Part shown: positions 9,636 through 19,989 of the stretch, piece after piece | Position numbering within the stretch: the first letter of the stretch is position 1 | How the letters are laid out: every line of letters begins with the position of its first letter | Assembly (NCBI GenBank): GCA_036897625.1 | Contig: JAYMTA010000359.1 | Coordinates: 1-30,613 of the forward strand | Source: Pelargonium cotyledonis | Taxonomy: Eukaryota > Streptophyta > Magnoliopsida > Geraniales > Geraniaceae | Length of the DNA: 30,613 nucleotides | Direction: 5' to 3' | Notes under the pieces: model-generated | What the model was told of the DNA's origin: nothing | The model's input: the letters and a program-made list of their open reading frames with translations, nothing else | Database searches by the model: none | Position numbers and translations under genes: made by a program

Positions 9636-9693
9636 CAGAGAAAGAGAGAGAAAGAGAGAAAGACGAAAGGAGAGAGAGAGAGAGAGAGAGAGT
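9636..9693. repeat. GA/TC microsatellite
   Basis: An almost uninterrupted (GA)n tract with AAAG interruptions, inside the TIR element. Confidence 0.9.
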
Positions 9694-10057
9694 TGAGAGG
9701 GAAGGATAGATATGTAATATTACATCACAAAATCATGGGTAATTTGGGTATGAAATCTCATATAGACAATTTTACTGTTCCCACATGAGCAATCCAGCTC
9801 CCTATGAGAACAGTGTTGTCTATATAAAATGTATATAGACATTCTTCTCATATCAAACTTACCAAACAAGAAACTTTCTAGAAAATGTGTATAGACATTT
9901 CATATAAACATTTAGTAGAAATACAAAACAAGGCCTTAAAATGATCATTGAAGTTAGATTCTGTTGGTGTCTCTGTCAAGTGGAATTTAATTATGATTTA
10001 AAAGCTAGTTGAAAGACCATATAAAAGCAAGAAGCAAAAATAACAAGAAAATTCAAA

Positions 10058-10375
10058 TCATAATATACCATCTGTCTCTTCTACTTCACTAATTGCTATA
10101 ATAACCTTAACTTCACTATCCTCTAGTATTTCACTGCCAATGCATGTGGCCATCCCCCAACTTGAAACAAGAAATGAATCCTGGCTGAAATCGGGAGCTT
10201 GAGCAAGAATTTCCACACTCTTGCTGCAGCCAACGCGCATTGGTACGTGTAAATGTTGCATAGTCAATGGAGCGCTACCCCGAATTCGCCATTTCCATTG
10301 GCTCGTACATTGTCCGTGTACCGGGTAGGATGGCAAATAATTGAAGTCTCTTCCTTTTAGCCAATACTTGGTTAA
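10058..10375 (-). pseudogene. Coding-like exon fragment, protein not recognised
   Basis: An open minus-strand frame ends in EVEETDGIL and a stop at 10058. The composition looks like real protein: YPVHGQCTSQWKWRIRGS, LHVPMRVGCSKSVEIL, APDFSQDSFLVSSWG. The frame continues upstream of the first Met through WLKGRDFNYL to a possible 3' splice site near 10375-10400 (pyrimidine-rich stretch, then CAACGTAAATTAACCAAG), so it may be the last exon of a gene or a captured piece of one. I could not name the family. No upstream exons were found, and transposon-derived sequence lies on both sides. Confidence 0.35.
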
Positions 10376-10439
10376 TTTACGTTGAAAAATAAGAGGAGAA
10401 AAAAGAAGAGATTAATCCACAGTGACTAGAAGTAGAGGG

Positions 10440-11620
10440 ACCTAGCTACGATGATTCGGGCTTCATTTCTTATGATTTGCAGAAAACTTGGTTTCAATCA
10501 GCCATAAGAAAACCTCCAACAAATCCACATATATATGTGTTACATTTGGTGAGGATGCACTAGAAGTTGCAACATCATCAAATTGAACAATTAGAAACAC
10601 TCTCATGAAATGTATTTTTATTTACCATAAGTTACAAAGTTTTACTCAATAGCTAATAACAATAGATAAGAGTAATTACAATTGTAATCAGTACTATTGC
10701 GCAATAAAAATATGGTAGAAGAGTATGCATTATATAGTGGTTTATCTCTCAATAGTTTTTTTTACACTTTTTCGATGTGAGACATTATCACAACGTCATA
10801 TATTAGCCATAAACTTCATATTTTTCATATCTTTACTATGTGGGACACAAAATTTTTATATCACAATTTGTAATTTGTATTATTTTTTGCTTACTTCTGA
10901 GAATAATTTTTTAAATCCAACTGAATTAAAATAATTGTTTGAATATTCAATTAGGTAAAAATTTATGGATATGTGATATAATTTTGAACTAGAACATGAT
11001 AAGTTTTACTTAAAAACACAATATTTTTTCACCCTATCATTAATCATTTTGTATTTTTACTTAAACCTAAAAACATAGTTTTTCATATATTAAACACCCG
11101 TCCTATGAATATCTCAATCCTCATCGTATACTATACTGTTAATCCTATAAGGTTAAGAAATATAATATAAAAGTAGTATAAAACCACGTAGAATGCATAC
11201 TTTTATGTATGAACGTTAAATATATTTATAAAAATGTCACAAATTCAATTTGAATTAAAATACACAAGCAAATAAAAACATCAATGTACAAGAAGAGCTC
11301 ATGTTAGAAGTATGAATTTTCAACAAAATAAATTGGTTTTAAACCTTTAGTAAATTTAGTTAACGAGATAAATTATTCATAAAAAAATAATTAATTTAAA
11401 TCAATAAATATACATACTTTAGAGTATAACTTTTAGTTAAATGAACATTCTTTAAAAAGAAATGGTTGACTTTAGAGTTCCAAAATCATATGTTGAATTT
11501 GAAAGATATAAATTATTTTATAATTGTTGTATTCTTATATTGAAAGACAAATCAAGTTTCAAATAGGTATCTGAGAAATTATACACGAGCAATATTATTT
11601 TCATTACGTATTTTTATTAT
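10440..11620. other. AT-rich stretch without a recognisable gene
   Basis: Very AT-rich with only short, low-complexity open frames. It runs up to a Helitron-type 3' end and may be the body of that element. No 5' TC-type terminus was identified with confidence. Confidence 0.4.
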
Positions 11621-11621
11621 C

Positions 11622-11648
11622 CGTGCATCGCATGAGTTAAAAACTAGT
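11622..11648 (+). mobile_element. Helitron-type 3' terminus
   Basis: CGTGC-ATC-GCATG (11622-11634) can form a short hairpin (one G-U pair), followed by GTTAAAAA and CTAG at 11644-11647, then T. A GC-rich hairpin about 10 nt before a terminal CTRR followed by T is the hallmark of plant Helitron 3' ends, and the local text is close to the widespread plant version. The 5' end was not found. Confidence 0.45.
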
Positions 11649-11813
11649 TAATCTAAACACTCTTATTTTTTCTTAACCATTGCTCCATCTGCTTCATATT
11701 TAGTTTTGCTCACTCATTTGACTCCTATTGCATCATTCTGTTTTAGCTAGTAGATTTGGTAAAGTCTTATCATTCTTTTCTATGAACCGCGTTTCCATCT
11801 GCATTTCCTTCGT

Positions 11814-12152
11814 CTAATCTTTACTTGTTGCGACATCCTCAAAGTTGACTAGTTTTGTAGATATTAAAGCAAAGCCAACAGTGTCATATAATTCACTTAA
11901 AGACAAGAACCTGAGAGGCCTTGGAAAAATTAATTCTTTTGTATTGCAGGTACTACCTTTTAAGCTTTCACTTGAATTTTTGCTCGGTAGAGGGGTAAAC
12001 ATGACTCTAGAGGAATCATCATTTCGAAATTTACTATTCGGATTCCTTTCATCCTTTCCTTTAGAGCTCCAACCACCCTTGTCGGAGACGGACTTGGTGG
12101 CTAGTTCCCACATGTACTCGGTATGGATGTGGATATAAGCTAGCTCCAACAT
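11814..12152 (-). pseudogene. Unidentified coding-like fragment (112 codons)
   Basis: The minus frame begins MLELAYIHIHTEYMWELATK and continues with a Ser/Lys-rich stretch (SDKGGWSSKGKDERNPN) and SLSELYDTVGFALIS before a stop at 11814. The upstream frame is broken. An overlapping plus-strand frame of 97 codons exists but looks less protein-like. The family was not recognised. It lies on the internal side of a primer-binding site, so it may be retroelement coding sequence or a captured gene piece. Confidence 0.3.
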
Positions 12153-12278
12153 CTTATCCCATGACTTAGGCTTGTGGGTGACGATAACAGTGTAAAGTTC
12201 TTTAGTGGCTTACTATCATGGAACAAACTCGCCGAAAAATGGGCTCGGGTTTATCATGTCGCTCAGAAAGGTTTCGGG

Positions 12279-12605
12279 CTACATCTCACTTGGCGGCCCC
12301 TTGGTAAACTGATGAACATGAATATTCTCAAGATTATTCAATGCAATCTCTATGTTTCTCCTTGAAACTTCAAACTTGTTGAAGACAACCATTGTTTCAT
12401 TTCTTTCCTTGGTTGATGCGGTGATGTAAGTTATCATCAAACCTCCAGATTTTGATTTTTCTACTGAGATGAAGGTCTTTACAATTGGCTTTAACAACTT
12501 ATTGTGATTCATCCAGAATGTTTCCACCTTCTTAGCAATCTTCCTCATTGCATCATAATCGTCCTTGTTGCTAATAATTGAAGCCTCGTTGGTGTGCGTC
12601 CGACA
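12279..12605 (-). pseudogene. Unidentified coding-like fragment (about 105 codons)
   Basis: The minus frame runs from about 12605 (THTNEASIISNKDDYDAM) through KKVETFWMNHNKLLKPIVK, SGGLMITYITASTKERNE and FEVSRRNIEIALNNL to a stop at 12279. The composition and continuity suggest former protein-coding DNA. Between this and the fragment at 11814-12152 the frame has several stops. The family was not recognised. The adjacent sequence 12600-12670 (AGTATACCGGAGTC, GTCCGGGTTGTGAATCC) resembles non-coding internal sequence of plant LTR elements. Confidence 0.3.
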
Positions 12606-13316
12606 AGTATACCGGAGTCAACCTTGTAGTAATAAGACGGTGAAGTCCGGGTTGTGAATCCACAGAGAACTAAAGGGAGATTTCAAGAGGGACCTTAATG
12701 CTAGTATGGAAACATTCTGTGCTTGCTTGCAACGCATAAGAATAATTCAAACGCTTACTTGCATTGCATAAGAGAATATCCATTTAATGACAATTTTGTG
12801 CTTCATGTGTTATTTGAGATCTTTTCTCAAAACTTGATACCTGATTGCAAATGAATTCACAATCATCGTTTTCTTCTCAAGGAATTAAATCAGATCGTTT
12901 TCTCAATGGTTGCCAATTCTACAAATTTAATATGCAAACTAGTTGAGTCACTTAATCAAGGAATTTTGTTAAGTTATGCTCCCACTATTTTATCGACTTC
13001 GATAACCCTCTAGTATCAAACCGAAGAGAACCGTTGGAATACTCTCTTAGTGAGATAAGGTTCTTGGTTCACTATGGATGGGATTGCCGGAGGTAGGCTA
13101 CCGAGACAAATCAGCTTCCAAACATGCATTCATACATTCATACATGAAGAGTAGGGCTTAGAAACCGGAATTACAAGCAAGAACACAAAGCAACACATAA
13201 GCATGTACAATATGATTTTTAAGGTCTAACCGTTTTTAATCAATTTTCATGCGAATATGATTTTAACAAATTAAATCAGGACATTCAAAACATGACCAGC
13301 TAGGGTTCAAAGGATT
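12606..13316 (-). mobile_element. Probable LTR-retroelement internal non-coding region
   Basis: No coding frame. It lies immediately internal to the primer-binding site at 13317-13330, where a minus-strand retroelement would have its leader. Parts near 12600-12670 resemble repeats common in plant LTR elements. Together with the long LTR this would fit a LARD-type (large derivative without coding capacity) or a partly deleted element; the second LTR is not in the window. Confidence 0.4.
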
Positions 13317-13330
13317 TAGCTCTGATACCA
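13317..13330 (-). other. Primer-binding site (initiator-tRNA-Met type)
   Basis: On the minus strand TGGTATCAGAGCTA lies one base after the end of the LTR. This is the standard plant sequence complementary to the 3' end of initiator methionine tRNA, used to prime minus-strand cDNA synthesis. Confidence 0.8.
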
Positions 13331-13331
13331 C

Positions 13332-15269
13332 TGAAGGGTTTTCTATGGAAGTAAAGCGCAATAATAACAAATTTTTTCCATAGAACTACCTTAACCCGGA
13401 TCACTCCTAGAACGTCCTAGCTAGTTGTTTAGAGAATACATTTGACAACGGAGGCTTGTTGTCATGATACTACGTTGATTGAGGTTGATGTCATTGATGT
13501 TCAAATATCGGTATGATCATCCATGCCTTCGTCTTGAGGTTGAAGACATCAACTCGCCATCTTTGAGTCCACCTGGGTCGCGTTCTTCAATCCAAGAACA
13601 AGCTGCCCGAATTTTGTGTTTCATAAACACATCAATGGATGAACTTGAATGATCATGAACTCCAACCAAAAGGACTCGTGTCTCTTTAGGTATCCACCCC
13701 GAGCTCAAGCTCCTCGTCCTTGTGCTAGCAAGCTCCGAAAACCCTTCGCATGAACACCTCGAAGATGATCTTCATCAGTGTTCATCTCTAGAATGATAGT
13801 AGCTCTCTAAAAACGAAAATCACATATGTTCTCACATGTTTCCAACAATTATCATTGTGTTTAGTTCCTGCCCATCACTTAGTTAGATGAGAGCAAATCA
13901 ATTTGAATTGATCAAATCAATTCAAAAGGATCTCTCATCCTAACCAAATGGAAACACAATATTTGAATACCTAGCATTCAAAGATTGCATGAGCTGATTT
14001 GGTTGACTATTTATTTGGTCTTCATGGGCTTATTAAATGTGTGAGATACTTATCCATAAGCCCCACACATATTAATAACTGGCCCAGACACAAATCAGCC
14101 CCTAAAAGGCAATTAGGCCAAACCAGTTTTATGTGGTTCAATTAACCACATGAAATAGCTAGAATGAATGGTGCAATTGAATTGGCTAATCATCCAAACA
14201 TATTTGAAGATCATTCATAGCTATCTTGGTCTAACTAAGCCGGTACAACCTCATTTCACACGTTTTCCCAAAACGTCATTTTCCCGAACACTTTTGGGAG
14301 TTTCCATTGGTGTGTATATGTTTGGAAACTCTTTCCAAACCTTCTAGAGATTCGCAAAGGTTTGCTTACATAATCACCCCATATGGGTGTGACCCTATGG
14401 GATCTCACAACATTGGCAATGACGTCAAAGACGCCATAAACACTAAGCAGACCCTACGAAGCCATCAGTGCTACCCAAGTTGTGAGACTTGACGTGACGA
14501 GTCAAATCTTGGTGAAATGTAGCTACTAAATGTCCAATCCTTTTTTCCTAGATATCTTGATCCGAACATGAGCCATGGACTATCATACTCGTATGGTCTG
14601 GATCATATGATTTCTTGATCCCGAGCATGTCATCAGAACAAATGATCACGACAACACATGTCGTATCATTTGGGTGCACCTCTTCATAACACATGTTCAT
14701 CAAGGGGCCCAGAGATATCGCTCCGCTGGTCTAAAGGGACAAATCATTTCTTGATCACTCACCACCCTTCTTTCATGACTTATCGTGTACCCAATGCCAG
14801 CCGTTAAGAGCAATTTTGTTACAAATGTCATTTGACTGAATCAACGCACACGACTCATCGTGTCAGGATGCTTATGGTGATCTCAAGTCTAAGGATCAAC
14901 ACATTTCAGAGTCATTTATGACAACTAAGCAGTATCTTATTAAGAACTCTCATGTGGGCTGGTCCAGTATAATGGTTCGCTAACCACCACCTACATTATT
15001 GAGTGACATCCCAATGTCCTATGAAAACGCTTTGTCAACAATATATTAGTCTAAATCGTATCACCATGGATTGTATCATGGTGATACTCAACTAGGGACT
15101 CGTTTAAAGATAGATGAACTATCCTATGTTCAATCTTCAGGAGTATTATCCATGTCACAGAGATAGTATCTGAAGATCTGGAAATGCCTACGGTTAGGAT
15201 GAAGTTGATACTACAAAGTGCCCTATCACAATAATACAACTGATTGATCTCTAGGGCATAAACTCAACA
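13332..15269 (-). mobile_element. Long terminal repeat (about 1.94 kb), 5' LTR of a minus-strand element
   Basis: Read on the minus strand it starts TGTTGAGTTTATGCCCTAGAG and ends ACCCTTCA, giving the usual TG...CA ends, and is followed after one base by the primer-binding site. The opening with TGCCCTAGAG is widely seen in plant LTRs. The interior has no gene; the open frames at 13517-13708, 14307-14492 and 15051-15239 are incidental. Its outer end falls inside the RNase H domain of a LINE, marking a nested insertion. The 5-bp sequence next to it is ATTCC, the expected target-site copy to look for beyond the missing second LTR. Confidence 0.7.
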
Positions 15270-16240
15270 ATTCCATCTACATTTATTTGAACAAAAACAA
15301 CCTTTAGTCGCTTCCATCTTCCACATACCTCTCCCCTTCACATTTGAACTGGCCGCAAACCTGCCTTATTCCCTACAGTTGACGCAAACCAGCCGCATTC
15401 TCCACAGTTGACGCTTCCCGCCAACCGAATCGAGTTTCTTTCACTATATTCCATACCAAATCCACTCCCTTTATCCGACCATCCCGCACAATGATGTTCC
15501 TCCTCCTCCATAAAATAGAACCCAAATACAATATTCTACTCAAGCTATCACCATGAGCACGGTCTAAAATCCACACCAACCAATCCCAAACCTTTAACCT
15601 ATATCTACCTAACCCATCCAACCCCAATCGACGCATGTCAAATATTTGGAGCTTCTTCACACCCTATGAATCCATGCTCGACCGTCCCAACATTCTTGCC
15701 ATAAACCAGACAACAAGGATTCATATCCACCTCCTTGAGCTAAACCGAGCAGTAACAGGGTAGCAATTTGTCAAAGCTCTCCACCAGTAACTTTTATCTT
15801 TGGTTAGACATTTGCATCTCGCAGCTTCCTCCATCAACCCAAACATCATCACCACTCTTTTTGTCTTCAGTCATTTTTAAGCACTCTTTACTGCAAATTT
15901 TCTATACTCCTCTTATCTCCAAAATCTCTCATCCGACCTTTCCACATAGCTCAACTCAGCCACGGTTTCAATTTTATCCAATACACGAGTTGTATAATGA
16001 ACATTTTCTACCTCCCCAACCCACCAATATTTATAAATACGAATTGACATCCCATCTCCTACTCACCATTGACAACCCGACATCAAAAGAGATTTTGTCT
16101 CATAAAATGAATGTCAAGTATAACTTGGATTCGCACCCAAGTATGCTTCCAAGAAAGTTGTGTGCGAGAAATATTTACCTTTAAGCACTTTAGCAAACAA
16201 TGAGTTCAGAGTTATCATCAATCGTCATCCTTGTTCCCAC
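15270..16240 (-). pseudogene. LINE zf-RVT region and truncated RNase H
   Basis: After the RT thumb, minus-strand pieces read AKVLKGKYFSHTTFLEAYLG, then WWVGE and, at 15660-15373, RLKVWDWLVWILDRAHGD and LGSILWRRRNIIVRDG, the end of the zf-RVT domain. VFVQINVDGI at about 15300-15271 matches the INVDGA opening of RNase H. The domain stops there because the LTR begins. A plus-strand frame of 138 codons at 15768-16184 is only the shadow of this region. Confidence 0.78.
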
Positions 16241-16247
16241 TGAAACT

Positions 16248-17440
16248 TCAAAAATCCAATCCACTCGAAGCCTTATTCAAACATATTTTCGACCATTCCT
16301 TCCAATGTATAGCATGCCTACCTCCACCCTTAGGACCCCACAAAAATATGTTACGTAATTTTTCAAGATCACTAATCACCCCCTTCGGAAGTAAATAAAC
16401 GTTCATCAAGTAAGAATGGGGGGCTTTAGCTACGACTTTCAATAATACCTTCTTACATGCACTTGACATTAATTTTCTATTCCAACATCTAATTCGAGCT
16501 CTAGAATTATCAATCACACGTTCAAATACACTAATTTAGCTTTGTCCAATACCGATCGACACCCCTAAGTAATTTCCAAAGCCATTTATCTCTTGAACAC
16601 CCAACAACCCACAAACTTCGCAGTGTACTGACCTAAGCGTACTCAGACTAGACAAGGACCTTAATTAGAAATGAATTTGTATGTCACATTACATAGTGCA
16701 ATGGGTCTTAAATCTTCTACGTTCTTTGGCTTCTTCTTCTTCTTTGGGATTAAAACAATGCTTATTTATTTTTTATTTTTTTATAAGCAAAGGCCTAAAA
16801 GGGTATATATACAAGGAACCAATAGTGTTCAGGAAAGAGACTATGTCTCTTAACCCTAGCCTAGAGCTTTTGGCACCTTACCGCACCAAAGTGGTCTTTT
16901 ACACCACCACCACCAAGGATGTGTTGAGTGGGGATTGATCCTGAGACATCCTCTCACTCACACAATTGGATTAACCAACTGCGCCACCCTTAAAACAATG
17001 CTCATATCATTCAAGCCTTCTAAAAATGAACATGTAGTAAGACACTTAAGACAAGCATTTGTTACCTCCTTATCCACCACACTCTAATCTTGTTGATAAA
17101 ACCCAAGTGACATGTCATTAGGACTAGGCGCTTTCTTCGGATGCATCTCATCTAATGCATTCTTAATCTCCCACGCCTAAAGCTGGTTGTTTAGAATCTC
17201 ATTTTGATGAACATTGTATTCCTACGTTTAGTTGAGATGCCGACGCATGGAAGTATTTTGTATTTACATCCACACTACGAAGCCAACTAACTTTTGTACA
17301 TTGACTCCAATACAACTCATGCTTCTTCAAAGCTCTCAAGTACTGCACTCTTTTCACACCTGATATCCCATTCCTAGCATTTGCCACCTCCAACTTCCGA
17401 TGAGCAGTTACTATCTCATTGGTTGTGCTCATTACTACCC
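16248..17440 (-). pseudogene. LINE reverse transcriptase remnant with internal deletion and SINE insertion
   Basis: The linker VSWLRSVDVNTKYFHASA (near 17270) is followed by the RT start EIKNALDEMHPKKAPSPNDM (about 17175-17110) and FYQQ. The SINE interrupts IVL/IPKKKK; sequence resumes with NVEDLRPIALCNVTYKFIS (about 16730-16675). The text then jumps to CGLLGVQEINGFGNYLGV (about 16620-16560), so the central palm with YADD is missing. The C-terminal part VIDNSRARIRCWNRKLMSSA, YLMNVYLLPKGVI, FLWGPKGGGRHAIHWKEW (16517-16248) is well kept. Confidence 0.88.
16766..16989 (-). mobile_element. tRNA-derived SINE with 16-bp target-site duplication
   Basis: On the minus strand it starts GGGTGGCGCAGTTGGTTAA. 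Box A is TGGCGCAGTTGG (16975-16986) and box B GGATCAATCCCC (16930-16941), both close to tRNA promoter boxes. It ends in an A/T-rich tail at 16766-16790. Direct repeats TTAAAACAATGCTYAT flank it at 16750-16765 and 16990-17005, with one mismatch. With the insert and one repeat left out, the LINE RT frame reads through IVLIPKK, so the SINE landed in an existing LINE copy. It is about 224 bp. Confidence 0.88.
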
Positions 17441-17539
17441 CTTACACCTAATAATAGTCGCACCACAACCTCTAATCTAATCCATAATAGATAAATAATA
17501 TATTGTCTCTCACCTTACCTTAACATCCACTTTACAACC

Positions 17540-18150
17540 CAGATCCAATGACTACCCATTCTTATACCTAAGTCGAACTTGACGAGTTGAATTTTCAACC
17601 GTTGGTTCAATGAACAATGGTTTATGATCAGACAAAACAAAATGTAGGTTCCAAACCTTCCATTCACCAAACCGCTCAACCCAATTCATCGAACCAAAAG
17701 CCCCATCCCAAACACTCATACACTCTTGGATTAGCTTCTGACCCTTAGCGTCGCGTGAATAGTTCTTCATCCGCTCCCAAATCAATTAACCTCGCGTCCT
17801 CCATAGTCTGGCCAAAACCTCTCAACGACCATTGTAGCTGAGAATTGCATCTATTCTTCTCATGATAATAAAGAATATCATTAAAATCTCCAGCACATAG
17901 CCATGAAAGATCCAATCGGCCACCCAATCCCAGAAACAAATCTCATGATTCCGCTCGACGTCTCTATCCGTACTCCCGTAGAATCCTGTAAAGCGCCAGC
18001 TACCTCCCTCTTCCAACATAACAATCACATCAAGAAAAGACAAAGAGTACTAAAGCAGCCAAATTTCGGCTTGCATGACCGAATAAGGTCTCACAACACA
18101 TTAAATGCCTTTGGGTTTTCAATACCACGATAGTTTCAACATATGGTACT
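17540..18150 (-). pseudogene. LINE apurinic-type endonuclease remnant
   Basis: Endonuclease/exonuclease/phosphatase fold that would nick the target DNA. It begins near 18147 with NYRGIENPKAFNVL (the family has WNCRGLGNPRTV). WRFTGFYGSTDRD follows near 17985, then CAGDFNDIL near 17890, the conserved GDFN motif. Then come RLIDLGADEELFT and VLSDHKPLF near 17620, the SDH motif. The pieces lie in different frames. Confidence 0.85.
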
Positions 18151-18289
18151 CATTTTTTCAAGCGGGCCTGCTCATCCAGGCCCGCCGATTGCAAGTTTTT
18201 TTAACCCTAAGTCATCAATTTTTCCATACTCTTACGCTTCCCATCCAACATCTCCATACCCTACATCTCCTTGGTAGCCGCAAGTGATT

Positions 18290-18950
18290 CCTTGGTTATT
18301 GTCGGAACCATCTCCATTGGAGTTGTTGTCTGACCTACTTCTACATCACTCTGGAATCATTTTGCTCCCACTCCTCCTTCTAGTTTGCGACCTTGAGATG
18401 GTTCTTACAAATGCTTGATTAGTTGTTTGCACTGTTGATCACCATGCCTCATGTTACAACAATAGAAACAGAAGTGTTGCAACTTTTCATATTTAAATGT
18501 AACTTAATTCCACTCTTTTTCAATTGGTTTCACCCTCCAATGATGTTTAATTGGAGCACGAACATCAACCAAAACCCTAGTTAGGATGTACGAGGTCTTG
18601 TTCTTCGTGAAGTTAAACATATCTATCTTCATATGTACCTTCCAATAAAGTCTCCTATATTCTTACAAAATCTTTCTGCCCTCTGGCCGCGAATGATAGA
18701 ACTAGAAAATAAAATGTTGTTCCGTATGAGCCAGCCCCTTATCCTCTTCACTGGCTTCCAAACCGATGCAAGTATATTCTGCATTGCTTCAAAGTTGGTA
18801 ACAGTCTCCATTAGAAACCTCTCAACAACCCTCCATCGTTTCAATCCAGTGTTGAGGCTATTCTCTTCCTCAAAATTGACTTCACAACCCTCCTTCCTCT
18901 TCTCCTTCCAATGATAGCGTACCGAACTCATCTACTACTCTTGACGCCAT
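18290..18950 (-). pseudogene. LINE ORF1 (DUF4283 plus CCHC knuckle) pseudogene
   Basis: RNA-binding ORF1 protein of a plant L1 element. The start is the ATG at 18950 (MASRVVDEFGTLSLEGEEE), which soon hits a frameshift; the next frame gives the DUF4283 domain (KRWRVVERFLMET, NFEAMQNILASVWKPVKR). A third frame continues with LTRVLVDVRAPIKHHW and the zinc knuckle CFYCCNMRHGDQQC at 18429-18470, a perfect C-X2-C-X4-H-X4-C. At least two frameshifts and one stop make it non-functional. Confidence 0.85.
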
Positions 18951-19079
18951 CTTCACACAATACGATCTTCCCAGCCGTTTACTACTACCGTCAACACCCA
19001 TAACCTCATAAAACCACTTCCACAGCCTTTTACGACTACTCTCTTCAAAACCCTAACTATCACCATTTCATCATTAAAA

Positions 19080-19740
19080 ATAATGTTTTTTTGACTTGCT
19101 TTAATAATAATGTTAATCGAATAAGAGTTAACTTTGTTGACTTTGCATAGAATAAAGTTTTAAAAATTCCACATCAACGTCCAAGTGGCATTGAATACTG
19201 GGTTAGAGTTATTTTATCAATAAGTAAAACTTACACTTTTCCATCCTGTTCTTCCTAACTTTATTGATCAGAAAATTCATAAATCTGGCCAAAGAAGTCA
19301 AACAAATATATCAAACAATTTTGAATAGGATATCAAATTATATGCACTCCTCTACATTGAACTACATCATCAAGATGAGTTACTACATCTTGAGAAGAAA
19401 AAAACGAAAGGCTAAAGCTAACATTTAAAAATTTATTTTTTTCATCATCTTCTTCTTCACTTTATTGACCGGAAAATTCATAATCTCACTGAAAAATTCA
19501 TTAACTCACTGAAAAATTCAAATAGAATTCATGAACACGCTGCCAACTGATGATTCAAAATTTTAACTAGAGCGACAATGTCCACCAGAAGGATATGGAA
19601 ATTTGCTGCAAGCAATAGTCCAAAAACATAAGCAAACCATCATTTACAAGGAAAAGGAATGCTATGTTATTACCAACCAAACCATCCATCATTTACAATG
19701 TGATAAGACACCAGAATCCGATCCGGATAAACTTGTAGTG
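19080..19740. other. AT-rich intergenic spacer
   Basis: It lies between the LINE 5' end and the 3' end of the LRR gene. No gene seen. A short imperfect duplication (CTTTATTGATCAGAAAATTC near 19258 and CTTTATTGACCGGAAAATTC near 19458, then repeated CACTGAAAAATTCA) is the only structure noticed. Confidence 0.45.
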
Positions 19741-19746
19741 TTTATT
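19741..19746 (-). terminator. Candidate polyadenylation signal of the LRR gene
   Basis: AATAAA on the minus strand, about 245 nt past the stop codon, within an otherwise open 3' UTR. Plant poly(A) signals are loose, so this is tentative. Confidence 0.3.
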
Positions 19747-19989
19747 TATATGTAACATAAGACCAATCGAATCTAATTTACATCTTCCCAACAAACCACC
19801 ACTGGCTTCTACTAGTTGCTCTCTGTATCTGTATGTTTTTACGGACACAAAACACATTCAAATTTTATATAAACCAAAAAGGAAAGGATCAACAAAGAGA
19901 TTTGAAACATGCAATGTCAATTTTTGAGATTCTTGGTTGGAAGTATTACTTACTTTCACAAGGTGCAATATTATGCCAAAATTATGATA

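Larger units (their letters stand above)
9121..9935. mobile_element. TIR DNA element (non-autonomous, MITE-like, 815 bp)
   Basis: It begins GGCCTTGTTTGGT and ends AAACAAGGCC; with mismatches the inverted repeat extends about 40 bp inward (CTTAATGTCTATAT facing ATATAAACATTTAG). A second inward pair, TTGTTTGGTAAAATTG near 9246 and CTTACCAAACAAG near 9860, adds to the symmetry. No transposase is encoded. The target duplication is not clear, so hAT versus PIF/Harbinger is left open. The interior carries tandem palindromic units and a GA tract, listed separately. Confidence 0.65.
15270..18950 (-). mobile_element. L1-type LINE (non-LTR retrotransposon), decayed and internally deleted
   Basis: ORF1-like gag, endonuclease, reverse transcriptase, zf-RVT and the first residues of RNase H occur in order on the minus strand. 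A probable 5' UTR with GTTAGGGTTTTG lies at 18951-19080. Frames are broken throughout. The RT palm core, including the YADD active site, is deleted, a SINE sits in the remaining RT, and an LTR cuts off the RNase H domain at 15269/15270. Confidence 0.9.

Noticed and set aside
13517..15239. Several open frames of about 60 codons
   Set aside because: They lie inside the LTR, have no domain and are within chance length.
15768..16184. 138-codon plus-strand frame
   Set aside because: The opposite strand reads as LINE RT/zf-RVT text (AKVLKGKYF, FLEAYLG), so this is its shadow.
16671..16938. Two overlapping plus-strand frames with a Phe-rich run
   Set aside because: The Phe-rich part is the complement of Lys codons in the LINE IPKKKK segment, and the rest is the SINE.
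17903..18287. Plus-strand frames of 60-76 codons
   Set aside because: They are antisense to the LINE endonuclease remnant, which carries recognisable motifs.
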